The notes under the pieces are model-generated. The model did not search any database, was not told the origin of the DNA, and was given only the letters and a program-made list of their open reading frames with translations. A DNA stretch of 64,000 nucleotides from BOKV01 sp041987205 (GTDB lineage Bacteria; Pseudomonadota; Alphaproteobacteria; Rhizobiales; Rhizobiaceae), in assembly GCA_041987205.1 (NCBI GenBank), contig JBHIWX010000005.1:13779-77778 (forward strand). The letters run 5' to 3'. The position numbers and the translations under genes are program-made. Shown piece by piece: positions 1-8,414 of the stretch; the first letter of the stretch is position 1; each line of letters begins with the position of its first letter.

Positions 1-474
1 GAAGACGTCGTCATGTACCAGCGGCGCGTCGTCGCGGACAGCCGCGTCGACATCGGTGACGTGCGGCAGCACCTCGTAATCGACCTCGATGAGCTTCAGC
101 GCCTGCTTCGCGGTGCGCGCGTCGACGGCCGCCACGGCGGCGACCGCGTGCCCGTCATAGAGCGCCTTGCCGCGCGCCATGCAATTGTCGAGGATGGCCG
201 CGAGTTCGCTGTCGCCGCCGGTATGGTCGGGCAGGTCGGCGGCGGTGACCACCGCCTTGACGCCCTTGAGCGCCTCGGCCTTCGACGCATCGATCTTCCT
301 GATGCGCGCATGGGCGTGCGGACTTCTCAGGATACGGCCGACCAGCTGTCCGGGCATGTTGAAGTCGGCGCCGTAGCGCGCCCGGCCCGTGACCTTGTCG
401 ACGCCGTCCGGGCGCAGCGGCCGCGTGCCGACGGATTTGAACTGCTGTGACGTGTAGCTCGGGTCGAAATCCAT
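1..474 (-). CDS. Molybdenum hydroxylase large subunit (xanthine dehydrogenase / CoxL family), N-terminal part
   Basis: This is the N-terminal ~158 residues of a molybdopterin-binding large subunit; the rest lies beyond the left edge. The start is the ATG whose complement is at 472-474. The protein opens with a short leader and then reads VGTRPLRPDGVDKVTGRARY, the conserved entry of the a/b hammerhead domain, followed by LRSPHAHARI. In this family the large subunit binds the Mo-cofactor and hydroxylates aldehydes, purines, N-heterocycles or CO. The catalytic loop is not in view, so CO dehydrogenase cannot be separated from other hydroxylases. It starts 3 bp after the small-subunit stop and is the last visible gene of a medium-small-large operon. 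Confidence 0.9.
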   Translation of the reverse strand, partial: MDFDPSYTSQQFKSVGTRPLRPDGVDKVTGRARYGADFNMPGQLVGRILRSPHAHARIRKIDASKAEALKGVKAVVTAADLPDHTGGDSELAAILDNCMARGKALYDGHAVAAVAAVDARTAKQALKLIEVDYEVLPHVTDVDAAVRDDAPLVHDDVF

Positions 475-477
475 GGC

Positions 478-954
478 TCAGGCTCCCCTCATCTCGCTGG
501 CGGCGTCCAGGACGGCGCGCACGATCTTGTCGTAGCCGGTGCACCGGCACAGATTGCCGGCAAGTCCGAAACGTACTTCTTCCTCGCTCGGATCGGGATT
601 GCGTGCCAGCAGGTCCCTCGCCGCGATCAGGAAGCCCGGCGTGCAGATGCCGCACTGCAGCGCGGCATGCTCGATGAACTTCGCCTGGAGCGGATGCAGA
701 TTATCGCCGTCCGCCATGCCCTCGATGGTCTCGACCGATTTCCCCTCGGCTTCCGCGCCGAGCACCAGGCAGGAACACACGAGCCTTCCGTCGAAGATCA
801 CACTGCAGGCGCCGCAATCGCCGGTGCCGCAGCCTTCCTTGGCGCCGGTCAGGCCGAGACGGTCGCGCAAGACGTCGAGGAGCGTTTCGTCCGCCTGGCA
901 TAGGAATTCGACGTCGTCGCCATTGATCGTGGTTGAAACCGCAATACCCGTCAT
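478..954 (-). CDS. Molybdenum hydroxylase 2Fe-2S small subunit (CoxS-like)
   Basis: A 158-aa electron-transfer subunit of a xanthine-dehydrogenase-type hydroxylase. The plant-ferredoxin cluster cysteines are C42, C47, C50 and C62 (GCGTGDCGAC), and the second [2Fe-2S] cluster uses C101, C104, C136 and C138 (QCGICTPG and LCRCTGY). Length and spacing are normal for the family. The chosen start MTGIAVS overlaps the stop of the upstream medium subunit by an ATGA junction at 952-956, implying translational coupling. The open frame extends further upstream, but only inside the neighbouring gene. It passes electrons from the Mo centre to the FAD subunit. Confidence 0.95.
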   Translation of the reverse strand: MTGIAVSTTINGDDVEFLCQADETLLDVLRDRLGLTGAKEGCGTGDCGACSVIFDGRLVCSCLVLGAEAEGKSVETIEGMADGDNLHPLQAKFIEHAALQCGICTPGFLIAARDLLARNPDPSEEEVRFGLAGNLCRCTGYDKIVRAVLDAASEMRGA

Positions 955-1814
955 CACTTGCCTCCCGCCCGCTGCCGGGCGATCCGGGCCGCGCGTCCGG
1001 CGAGGACGCCCGCGACCTTCTTCCTGAAATGAACCGTGCCACGCTTGTCGTCGATCGGGCTGGCCGCCGCCGAACACGCTTCGGCGAGTTTTTCCACCGC
1101 GGCATCGTCGAGCGTGGTGCCGATGATCGCGTCGGCGGCCTCCTCGACCAGCAGCACCGTCGCCGCGACCGCGCCCAGCGCCACGCGCGCCGAGGTGATC
1201 GTGCCGTCGTCACCGAGCGTCAAATTGACGCCCGCGCTAACCACGGCGATGTCCATCTCGGTGCGCGGAATGAAGCGCAGATAGGCATCGCCGGCATGCG
1301 GCGGACGCTTGTCGAGCAGGATCGCCTCGATAATCTCGCCTCGGGCGAGCGACGTCTTGCCCGGGCCTTTAGGCACCTCTACGACCGGAACCGTGCGCCG
1401 GCCGGAAGGACCCGCAATCACGACCCTGGCACCGGCGGCGACGAGCGCCGGCACGCTGTCGGCCGCAGGCGAGGCATTGCACAGATTGCCGACGACCGTG
1501 CATCTTCCCTGCACCTGCTTGGAGCCGATGAGATTGGCCGCCTCGACCACGCCTGGCCAGGCCTTCTTCAGCATCTCCGACTCGCCCAGCGCCGCGCACG
1601 ACACCGCCGCGCCGATGGCATAACCGTCATCCGTTTCACGGATATCGCCGAATCCGGAAATCGCCTTGATGTCGACCACCAGTTCCGGCTCGATGAAACC
1701 GCCCTTCATGCGGACCAGCAGGTCGCTGCCGCCCGCCAGAACGAAGGCGTCTCCCTTCGACTGCGTCAGCAGGCCGATCGCATCTTCCAGTGAAGTCGGT
1801 CGCACAAACTGCAT
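954..1814 (-). CDS. Molybdenum hydroxylase FAD-binding medium subunit (CoxM-like)
   Basis: A 286-aa FAD-binding subunit. It begins MQFVRPTSLEDAIGLL, typical of CoxM-type proteins, and carries the FAD-contact segments LAGGSDLLVRMK near residue 40 and TVVGNLCNASPAAD near residue 105. The C-terminal CO_deh_flav_C domain follows. It is first in the operon; the small and large subunits follow with ATGA overlap and 3-bp spacing. The start was taken at MQFVRP because the upstream extension is low-complexity and lies in the ~195-bp gap to the transketolase gene, where the operon promoter should be. The substrate is unknown. Confidence 0.94.
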   Translation of the reverse strand: MQFVRPTSLEDAIGLLTQSKGDAFVLAGGSDLLVRMKGGFIEPELVVDIKAISGFGDIRETDDGYAIGAAVSCAALGESEMLKKAWPGVVEAANLIGSKQVQGRCTVVGNLCNASPAADSVPALVAAGARVVIAGPSGRRTVPVVEVPKGPGKTSLARGEIIEAILLDKRPPHAGDAYLRFIPRTEMDIAVVSAGVNLTLGDDGTITSARVALGAVAATVLLVEEAADAIIGTTLDDAAVEKLAEACSAAASPIDDKRGTVHFRKKVAGVLAGRAARIARQRAGGK

Positions 1815-2009
1815 GAAATTGCCTCCTCCTGCGGTCGGAATCCCGCACGGTGTTTCTTCAAGGGATATCCGGGCATGAGCCTCGCGTCCAGCCGCACGGT
1901 CGCATTCGCCGGAGTGGCCGCCCAATTGCATGGCATTCGAACAATCAGGAAACCGGGAACGACGGCGCACGCTGTCGGTTGAACGCGCGCGCCACTGCCA
2001 TGTTCCTGC

Positions 2010-3923
2010 TCAGCGCGGCAGCATCGTCGTGACGCGCTCGGCGAGCGAGGCCGAATCGAGGCGGTGGTGGCGCAACACTTCGGCGGCACTGCCGCAGACG
2101 GGGATTTCGTCGACGCCGGCCTTGGCGAAGCGCCGTCCGTCGAGAAGCCCGAGCCCGGAAAGCCGGGAGATGAGAAAATCGCCCTGCCCGCCGACCTCGC
2201 TGTGATCGTCGACCGCCACGATCGTCTTGTACGGGCCGACCAGCGCGGCAAGCCAGACATCGTCGGCCAGATTGAGCCACGGCATGTTGACGACGCAAAG
2301 CCCGATGCCTTTCGAGGAGAGCGTCTCTGCGGCGCCGAGCGCCTGATCCAGCATGACCGGGCCATAGGCGAACATCAGCGCATCGTCGCCCTCGGTGAGG
2401 ACGGTGCCCTGCCCCCGCGTCAGGCGATAGTCCTGTGGCAGCTCGATCCTGCGCGGCGAGGCGCCAATGTTCATGCGCAGCACGCAACTCGTCGAGGAAT
2501 CGCGCACGCAATAGCGTAGCGCCTGACGCGCTTCCTCGCCGCTGGCCGGCTGGATCATCTCCATACCCGGCAGGGCGCCCATCAGCGAGATGTCGCGCAG
2601 GCTCTGATGCGATTTTCCCGGCCCGGCGGGAATGAGCCCGGCCAGATGGTAGGCGTAGATGATCCGCGTGCCTTCGGTGAAATTGTTGAAGATCTGCTCA
2701 TTGGCGCGACTGGCGAGAAAGCAGCCGAAGGAATTGGCGACCGGCAGCAGGCCGGACCTAGCCATGCCGCCGGCAACCGAGGCCATGTCCATTTCGGCGA
2801 TGCCGTTCTCGACGAAACGCGTGGGGAATGCCGCCGCGAAATCCCGTGTCTTGCAATCGTCCGCCAGATCCGCGACGAGAACACAGAGGTTATCGTCCTC
2901 CCGGCCGAGCTCGACCAGGCATTCGCCATAGGCCGCGGCGACATGGTCGTTCGACGGCGCAGCCGCGGCGGGATCGCGCTGGACGGAACGGGTATCGACG
3001 GGCGTAACTTCCGCCTTCGACAGAGCAGCATTCGACCTGTCCAGAAGTTCGCCGATACCCTTGGCGTAATCGGCATCGGACGGCGCGCCGGAGTGATAGC
3101 GGTAGATATAGTCTGCCGCCGGCGCTACCGGTCCCTCCATGAAGGAGACGCCCTTGCCCTTGACCGTGTTGGCGATGACGATCTTCGGCCGGTCGTCGCC
3201 TTCCGCCTGCTGCAGCGCCTGCGCGATCTGGTCGTGGTCGTGGCCGTCGATCTCGACCGCCTGCCAGCCGAACGCCTCGAACCGCGCGGCGAGATCGCCG
3301 AGCGGGCTGATGATCTCGGTGTGCATGTCCGACTGGTAGCCGTTGCGGTCGACGATCACCGTCACGCCCGTCATGCCCTGATTGGCGGCAGCCAGCGCGG
3401 ATTCCCAGATCTGGCCTTCCTGCAGCTCGCCGTCGCCGAGCAGGACATAGACATGGCCGCCGTGGCCCTTCAGCCGCTTGGCGAAGGCCATGCCGCGCGC
3501 CTTGGCGATGCCCATGCCAAGCGACCCGGAATTGGCTTCGACACCGTGAATGGCGAGGTCGGGATGGCCGTCCAGCCCGCCGAGACGGCGCAGCAGCAGC
3601 AGCTTTTCCTCGGGCACCACGCCGAAGGCGTAAAGCGCCGCGTAGAGTCCCGGTGCGTCATGCCCCTTGGAGGAAAAATAAATGTCCCGGTCGGGGGAAT
3701 CGAAGCCGACCGATAACGTGTTCATCACGCGCAGATAGAGATGGACCACGATGTCCATCGCGCTGAAGCTGGAACCGATATGGCCCGAGCCCGCCTTCCG
3801 GATCGCGGTCAGCGCGTTGACCCGGCAAAGGTCGGCGTAAAGCGCCAGCTTTTGCGGTTCATCCATCGGCGCTTCGAGAATGCGATCGAATTCGCTGGCC
3901 GGCACGATACTCAGATTCTGCAT
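2010..3923 (-). CDS. Transketolase, single-chain, in an ulosonic-acid cassette
   Basis: A 637-aa thiamine-diphosphate enzyme. The N-terminal half has SKGHDAPGLYAALYAFG, the TPP/Mg motif GDGELQEGQIWES and VDRNGYQSD. The central pyrimidine-binding domain contains NGIAEMDMASVAGG with the conserved Glu, and a C-terminal transketolase domain follows. Length is close to that of housekeeping transketolases. It is the last gene of a tight minus-strand run (NeuB-like, SDR, CMP-sugar synthetase, transketolase) with a 30-bp gap to its neighbour. That placement suggests it supplies or remodels the sugar acceptor for an ulosonic acid and is not the pentose-phosphate enzyme. This role is inference; ketol transfer is family knowledge. 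Confidence 0.92.
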   Translation of the reverse strand: MQNLSIVPASEFDRILEAPMDEPQKLALYADLCRVNALTAIRKAGSGHIGSSFSAMDIVVHLYLRVMNTLSVGFDSPDRDIYFSSKGHDAPGLYAALYAFGVVPEEKLLLLRRLGGLDGHPDLAIHGVEANSGSLGMGIAKARGMAFAKRLKGHGGHVYVLLGDGELQEGQIWESALAAANQGMTGVTVIVDRNGYQSDMHTEIISPLGDLAARFEAFGWQAVEIDGHDHDQIAQALQQAEGDDRPKIVIANTVKGKGVSFMEGPVAPAADYIYRYHSGAPSDADYAKGIGELLDRSNAALSKAEVTPVDTRSVQRDPAAAAPSNDHVAAAYGECLVELGREDDNLCVLVADLADDCKTRDFAAAFPTRFVENGIAEMDMASVAGGMARSGLLPVANSFGCFLASRANEQIFNNFTEGTRIIYAYHLAGLIPAGPGKSHQSLRDISLMGALPGMEMIQPASGEEARQALRYCVRDSSTSCVLRMNIGASPRRIELPQDYRLTRGQGTVLTEGDDALMFAYGPVMLDQALGAAETLSSKGIGLCVVNMPWLNLADDVWLAALVGPYKTIVAVDDHSEVGGQGDFLISRLSGLGLLDGRRFAKAGVDEIPVCGSAAEVLRHHRLDSASLAERVTTMLPR

Positions 3924-3953
3924 GTTCCCCTGTCGGTCTCCGCCTGCTGGCCC

Positions 3954-4697
3954 TCAGTCGATCACCGGCAGCGATGCCTGCCCGGTCTCGACGAGATGTT
4001 CGACATGGTGCCAGTCATATTCCGTGTTGACGTCCAGCCCTTCGTCGTCGCGCGTGAAAAAGGGCAGGATCACATTGCCGGCAATCGTGCGCTGTTCCAG
4101 CACGACGCGGCTCCACGCGATCTCCAGACTGGCATTCTGCACCCAGACCTCGGGCAGCGCCTGATACTGGCTCGAATGCCAGGGCTGCTCCTCGGGCGAG
4201 AGCGGCAGCAGCGGCAGCATGCGATTGCCCCTGACCACCCACATCTTGCCCGGATGCTGGGCACATTTCTCGACCGCCCGAAGCGAATCGATCCCGTCCT
4301 CGGCAACAAAGGCGTCCCATGCCCGCTTGATCGTTTCCGGCTTGCGGCACGGGCTGGTCGGACGAAGGATCGAGAAGCAGTCATGCAGCCGGCCTTCGCC
4401 CTGAAGAAAACGCAGTGCGTGATCGACCCATTCGATGTCCGGCGATTTTTCGCCGGCGATGTCCGCCGGCCGCAGGAAGGGAACCTCCGCGCCATACCGG
4501 CGCGCGACTTCCGCGATTTCCTCGTCGTCGGTCGAGACGATGACCGAGGCAAACACGCCGCTTCGGCGGGCGGCCGCGATCGTGTAGGCGATGAGCGGAT
4601 GACCCGCGAGCGGACGGATGTTCTTGCGTGGTACACGCTTCGAACCGCCACGCGCCGGGATCAGTGCGACCGCTTCCGGCGTCCGGTCGCTCACCAT
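3954..4697 (-). CDS. CMP-ulosonate (acylneuraminate-type) cytidylyltransferase
   Basis: A 247-aa nucleotidyltransferase. The N-terminus ARGGSKRVPRKN is the CTP-binding signature of NeuA/KdsB-type enzymes, followed by STDDEEIAEVARRYGAEV and LRPTSPCRKPETI. It would activate the 2-keto sugar acid made by the NeuB-like synthase as its CMP derivative for a glycosyltransferase. The start MVSDRTPEAV at 4697 overlaps the end of the SDR gene by 7 bp, indicating coupling; MVG at 4706 is a possible alternative. The sequence does not show whether the sugar is sialic, legionaminic, pseudaminic or another acid. Confidence 0.9.
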   Translation of the reverse strand: MVSDRTPEAVALIPARGGSKRVPRKNIRPLAGHPLIAYTIAAARRSGVFASVIVSTDDEEIAEVARRYGAEVPFLRPADIAGEKSPDIEWVDHALRFLQGEGRLHDCFSILRPTSPCRKPETIKRAWDAFVAEDGIDSLRAVEKCAQHPGKMWVVRGNRMLPLLPLSPEEQPWHSSQYQALPEVWVQNASLEIAWSRVVLEQRTIAGNVILPFFTRDDEGLDVNTEYDWHHVEHLVETGQASLPVID

Positions 4698-5551
4698 GCC
4701 GACCATCCGCCGTCGATGACGAGATTGCCGCCGGTCATGTAGCTCGAAGCGTCGGAGGCGAGGAAGACCATCGGCCCGACGACCTCCTGCACCTCCATCA
4801 TTCGGCCGAGCGGCATGCGCGCCTGATAGGCTTCGAGAAAGTCTGCCGGCTGGTCGTTGAAAATCCCGGCGAGCGTCAGCGTGTTGACGCGCACGCCCTT
4901 GCCGGCCCAGTAGGTCGCCAGATAGCGGGTCAGGTTCATCACCGCCGATTTCGAAGTCGAATAGGCGACCGGCTTGTAGAAGGTCTCGCCCTGCTGGCGG
5001 CGATAGTCGTAGAGATCCTGGACCGGCGACAGCATGCCATAGATCGACGAGATGTTCACGATCGAGCCGCGCCCGGCCTCTGCCATGCGTCCGCCGACTG
5101 CCTGGCAGCACAGCATCGTGCCCTTGACGTTGACCGCCATGACCTTGTCGAAGGACGCTTCGGGAAAGGTCTCGAAGGGACCGTTTTCCTCAAGCGGCGC
5201 GTCAGGCGGCGAATCGAGCGCGGCATTGTTGATCAGGACATGCGGCACGCCGAACGCCGCAACCACTTTGGCAACGGCATCGGCGATCTGATCCGATTGC
5301 GTGATATCGACGACCAGCGGCAGGACCTTGCCATCCGCGATCGCCTTTTCGACCGTCGCGTCTGAACGGCTCGGGCGATCGGAAACATCGAACACGACGA
5401 CCCTGGCACCGCGTTCGACCAGCGCAGCCGTATAGGCCAGTCCGAGCTGACCCATGCCGCCGGTCACCACCGCGACCTTGCCCGTCAGATCGAACAGGGG
5501 ATCGCTTCCAGTTGCGCCGGGCTTCGCATCGCTGTTCGGATCAGGTGCCAT
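4691..5551 (-). CDS. SDR family oxidoreductase of the ulosonic-acid cassette
   Basis: A 286-aa classical short-chain dehydrogenase with the Rossmann motif TGGMGQLG at residues 30-37, the NNA motif (LINNAALDS), catalytic Ser in NISSIYG, and Tyr/Lys in YSTSK near residue 200. The C-terminus YMTGGNLVIDGGWSAW is typical of SDRs. It sits between the NeuB-like synthase (23 bp upstream) and the cytidylyltransferase (7-bp overlap). SDRs of this type (PtmA-like) are found in flagellar and capsule nonulosonate loci, so a role in making the acceptor sugar is likely. The exact redox step cannot be assigned. Confidence 0.9.
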   Translation of the reverse strand: MAPDPNSDAKPGATGSDPLFDLTGKVAVVTGGMGQLGLAYTAALVERGARVVVFDVSDRPSRSDATVEKAIADGKVLPLVVDITQSDQIADAVAKVVAAFGVPHVLINNAALDSPPDAPLEENGPFETFPEASFDKVMAVNVKGTMLCCQAVGGRMAEAGRGSIVNISSIYGMLSPVQDLYDYRRQQGETFYKPVAYSTSKSAVMNLTRYLATYWAGKGVRVNTLTLAGIFNDQPADFLEAYQARMPLGRMMEVQEVVGPMVFLASDASSYMTGGNLVIDGGWSAW

Positions 5552-5574
5552 GTCGGTTCACCGGCTCGCGGGAA

Positions 5575-6648
5575 TCATTCCGCGGCAACCGCCCTGGTGT
5601 CGACGGCATCGTCGTCGATAGCGTCTTCGCGCCGCAATTCCCGCTTCAGCGTGCCGCCGACCAACCGCGTGAAATGCTGCGGGGACAGGCCGCCATCGGC
5701 CGGGCTCTTCATCGCAATGTCGGAAGGTTTCAGGACGGTGCCGGCCGGCAGGTCGCGCGCGGCGACGAGCTTCTTGCCCATCTTGATGATCGGCTCGCGC
5801 TCCGAGTCATAGACCTTCTTGATGCCGTCTCCCATGGCGAGCTCCGCCCGGTGGAGATCGCGGACCAGCTTGCGCATGCCCTGCGGCTCCAGAGAAAAGG
5901 CATGGTCCGTGCCCTTCATCGCCCGGTTGAGCGTGAAATGCTTTTCCACCATGCGCGCACCCAGCGCCCAGCCCAGCAGCGCCATGGCGATGCCGTTGTC
6001 GTGCGAGGAAAGTCCGATGACCGCCTCGGTAAATTCCCGGCGATAGGTCTCGATGACCCGCAGGTTGAGTTCTTCGAACTCGGCCGGATAGCCCGAGGTG
6101 CATTGGAACAGGCCGAGCTGGTCGTTCACCGCCAGTACGGTGTCAGCGGCTAGCCGGACATCGGCCAGTTCCGCACCGCCGGTCGAGACGAGGACAGGCT
6201 TTCCGAACGAAGCGACATGGGCAATCAGCGGCAGCGAGCGCACATCGCCGGACGCGATCTTGTAGGCGGGCGGATCGAAACGCTCGAGAAAATCCGCGCT
6301 CGGAATGTCGAAAGGTGTGGAAAACAGCGTGATCTTCTCTTCACGCGCGCAGGCGACGATCTCGGCGAATTGGCTTTCGTCGAACTCCAGCGCGTCGCGA
6401 TGCAGGCCATAGGTCTCGCCATAGCTGTTCCGATGGCTGTACGGCCTGTCGTAGAACTCGGCGGTGTAGAGTTCGCGATTGTCGCGCTTCTGGAATTTCA
6501 CCGCGTCGGCACCGGCCTGCTTCGCGGCGCGGATCATCTCGACGGCGGTTTCGACCTTGCCCTGATGGTTGCAGCCGATCTCGGCGATGACATAGCAGGG
6601 CGCATCATCACCCAGGACGCGACCGTCGATTGTCAGACTTGCACCCAT
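5575..6648 (-). CDS. neuB: NeuB-family ulosonic acid synthase with C-terminal SAF domain
   Basis: A 357-aa synthase of the N-acetylneuraminate synthase family, which condenses phosphoenolpyruvate with an aldose. Features are CYVIAEIGCNHQGKVETAVE at the start of the TIM barrel, AVKFQKRDNRELYT, KIASGDVRSLPLI, STGGAELADV and the metal-site segment EKHFTLNRAMKGTDHAFSLE. An antifreeze/SAF-like domain fills roughly the last 70 residues (KLVAARDLPAGTVLKPSDIA). Length is normal. It is first in the cassette, 217 bp from the sulfotransferase gene. No dehydratase, aminotransferase or N-acetyltransferase for the usual diamino precursors is nearby, so the acceptor may be unusual. Confidence 0.93.
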   Translation of the reverse strand: MGASLTIDGRVLGDDAPCYVIAEIGCNHQGKVETAVEMIRAAKQAGADAVKFQKRDNRELYTAEFYDRPYSHRNSYGETYGLHRDALEFDESQFAEIVACAREEKITLFSTPFDIPSADFLERFDPPAYKIASGDVRSLPLIAHVASFGKPVLVSTGGAELADVRLAADTVLAVNDQLGLFQCTSGYPAEFEELNLRVIETYRREFTEAVIGLSSHDNGIAMALLGWALGARMVEKHFTLNRAMKGTDHAFSLEPQGMRKLVRDLHRAELAMGDGIKKVYDSEREPIIKMGKKLVAARDLPAGTVLKPSDIAMKSPADGGLSPQHFTRLVGGTLKRELRREDAIDDDAVDTRAVAAE

Positions 6649-6865
6649 ATCGCCCGAATTCGACTTTCAAAACAGGAAAACCAACTCGTTTGGTAGAGGT
6701 CGCACCAGCCGACAACAAGCAACCGGAAGGCCCATCCATTCAGGAAAATCAACCTTTGGTTGCTTCCCCCAAAGCTGCACATCCGGACATTTCGCCATCC
6801 GGTCAGACCCTTCCGGCAACGAACGGCAAGGTGCGCCGGGAGACGAAACGGGCGCAATGCACCGC

Positions 6866-8146
6866 TCAGATATCGGCGCGTTGCACGAATTCCCGATGAA
6901 GCTCCGACCAGCCCGCGTCGATCTGCGCACGCACCTCGTCCGGCAGAATCTGCGATCGGTCGAGAACGCTCCGGTCGATCCCGCCTCGCCGGGCGAAGGA
7001 TGAGTTCGAACGGGTGGCCCAGCCATTGAAGGACGGGGTCAGCATCGATGGGTCGAATGGCACGCCGATTCTGTCCGCCAGCAATGCCATCACGTCGCGT
7101 GTGCGTCCGATCAGCGAGGCAAAGTCGATCAGCAACACCCGGTCGCCATGCGCATCCTTCAGCGCGCATCCGGCGCGTGCCGACAGTTCCCAGTGAACCA
7201 TCGCCTTATCCAGGTCCTTGTACGACTCCTTGTGATTTGATGCCGACGCATACCAGTCGGCTGGATTGCGGCACAGCCGCACGAAAACGCCATCGGGGTA
7301 GTCGTCGAAAAAGCCGGCAACCATCGCATCGTCATCCATCTCGAAAGCGCCCGCGGTGAAGGCCACGGCCGACTTCTTCTCCCGCTCGACGTTTCGCCAG
7401 TCCGCATAGGCCGAGAAATAGGCGCCCGTGAAGATGTCGAGGCAATCGCGCCGGCTGCTTGGTGGCGATTCCGACCATGCGTCCAGAAAGGTTTCCAGAT
7501 AGCGCCAGTAGGACCAGCGATGCGGATAGGCGGCGGACTCGTCCGCCCTGGAGGCTTTGTCATAGCCCGAGAGATTGAACTGACGATTGTTCCTGAGATT
7601 GTGGGTGATCAGCCTGTTGGCCACCTGCGATGCACCGTCTAACGGCTGGACATCCGGCCAGGCGAATTTCGGCTTGCCGCCCCATTTCATTTCATAGGGA
7701 AAGGTCAGCAGATCGGGATGACCGTCGAACAATTGCGACAGCAGGGTCCCGCCCGAACGGGGAACCTGCGAGATCAGCACGAGCGGCAGGCCGCGCGCAT
7801 GTACCCGGCGCTTCGGCACATCCGCACCGAGAACCAGATCCGCCAGCGCGTCGGTCCGTGCCTGAACATCTTCGTGAAGCGCGGTGCTTTCCCGTGTCAC
7901 TTCCCGCGCGAGCCGGGCCGACATTTTTTCCGCTGAGCGTTCGGCGTGGCTGATCCTGTCGTTCAGTTTCGCCAGACGTTTCTGCTGGACCCGGAACGCG
8001 CGTGCAGCCAGGAGCCCGCCGGCACCGGCAACGATCGGCAGGCCAAAAGCGGCGGCCAGGAAACCGCTGCGGAAGAGATCGAATGCGAGGAGGAGGAGGC
8101 CGAAAGCAAGAACGGAGAGGACGGCGAATCTGTAGGCAGGGCGCAT
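6866..8146 (-). CDS. Membrane-anchored sulfotransferase
   Basis: A 426-aa protein. Two hydrophobic segments at about residues 6-24 and 28-48 anchor it, followed by a charged, coiled-coil-like stretch (about 52-102) and a cytosolic sulfotransferase domain. The 5'-phosphosulfate loop is PRSGGTLLSQLF starting at residue 129; a 3'-phosphate-binding segment lies around VFVRLCRNPADWYAS. The family transfers sulfate from PAPS to hydroxyl or amino groups of glycans. In this cluster the target is probably the surface polysaccharide or its lipid-linked precursor. It is divergent from the capsule protein gene at 8415, with 268 bp between them. The acceptor is unknown. Confidence 0.85.
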   Translation of the reverse strand: MRPAYRFAVLSVLAFGLLLLAFDLFRSGFLAAAFGLPIVAGAGGLLAARAFRVQQKRLAKLNDRISHAERSAEKMSARLAREVTRESTALHEDVQARTDALADLVLGADVPKRRVHARGLPLVLISQVPRSGGTLLSQLFDGHPDLLTFPYEMKWGGKPKFAWPDVQPLDGASQVANRLITHNLRNNRQFNLSGYDKASRADESAAYPHRWSYWRYLETFLDAWSESPPSSRRDCLDIFTGAYFSAYADWRNVEREKKSAVAFTAGAFEMDDDAMVAGFFDDYPDGVFVRLCRNPADWYASASNHKESYKDLDKAMVHWELSARAGCALKDAHGDRVLLIDFASLIGRTRDVMALLADRIGVPFDPSMLTPSFNGWATRSNSSFARRGGIDRSVLDRSQILPDEVRAQIDAGWSELHREFVQRADI

Positions 8147-8414
8147 TCGGACACCACCGGATTGGTCTCAATGCCCCACACCTTGCCCGTCATTCGACCG
8201 GCCAAACGGCATTCACACCGCCACCTTAAATCGTGCGGTCCCACATTGAAATGGGGGTAACTGGCTTGCTCCAGAGCGAATTCCCGAGACCGGTCCAACC
8301 GGCCGCAATTGTGTCCCGACCCGCCGACAGCTAGAAAGCCGGATGCAATACGACGCTCGCCATCGGGGCCGACCGGATGGTTCCTGAATTTCATTATCGG
8401 ACATTCGGCGCATC
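8147..8414. other. Divergent intergenic region
   Basis: This 268-bp gap separates the minus-strand sulfotransferase from the plus-strand capsule biosynthesis gene and must hold promoters for both directions. I see no convincing ORF, repeat or hairpin in it, and no clear -35/-10 pair. Confidence 0.5.

Noticed and set aside
1..954. Assignment of the molybdenum hydroxylase as CO dehydrogenase
   Set aside because: The diagnostic active-site loop of the large subunit lies outside the window, so only the family can be stated.
6750..6762. Small inverted repeat CAACC-TTT-GGTTG upstream of the NeuB-like gene
   Set aside because: Five-base arms in a 217-bp gap are expected by chance; no T-run and no other copies were noticed.
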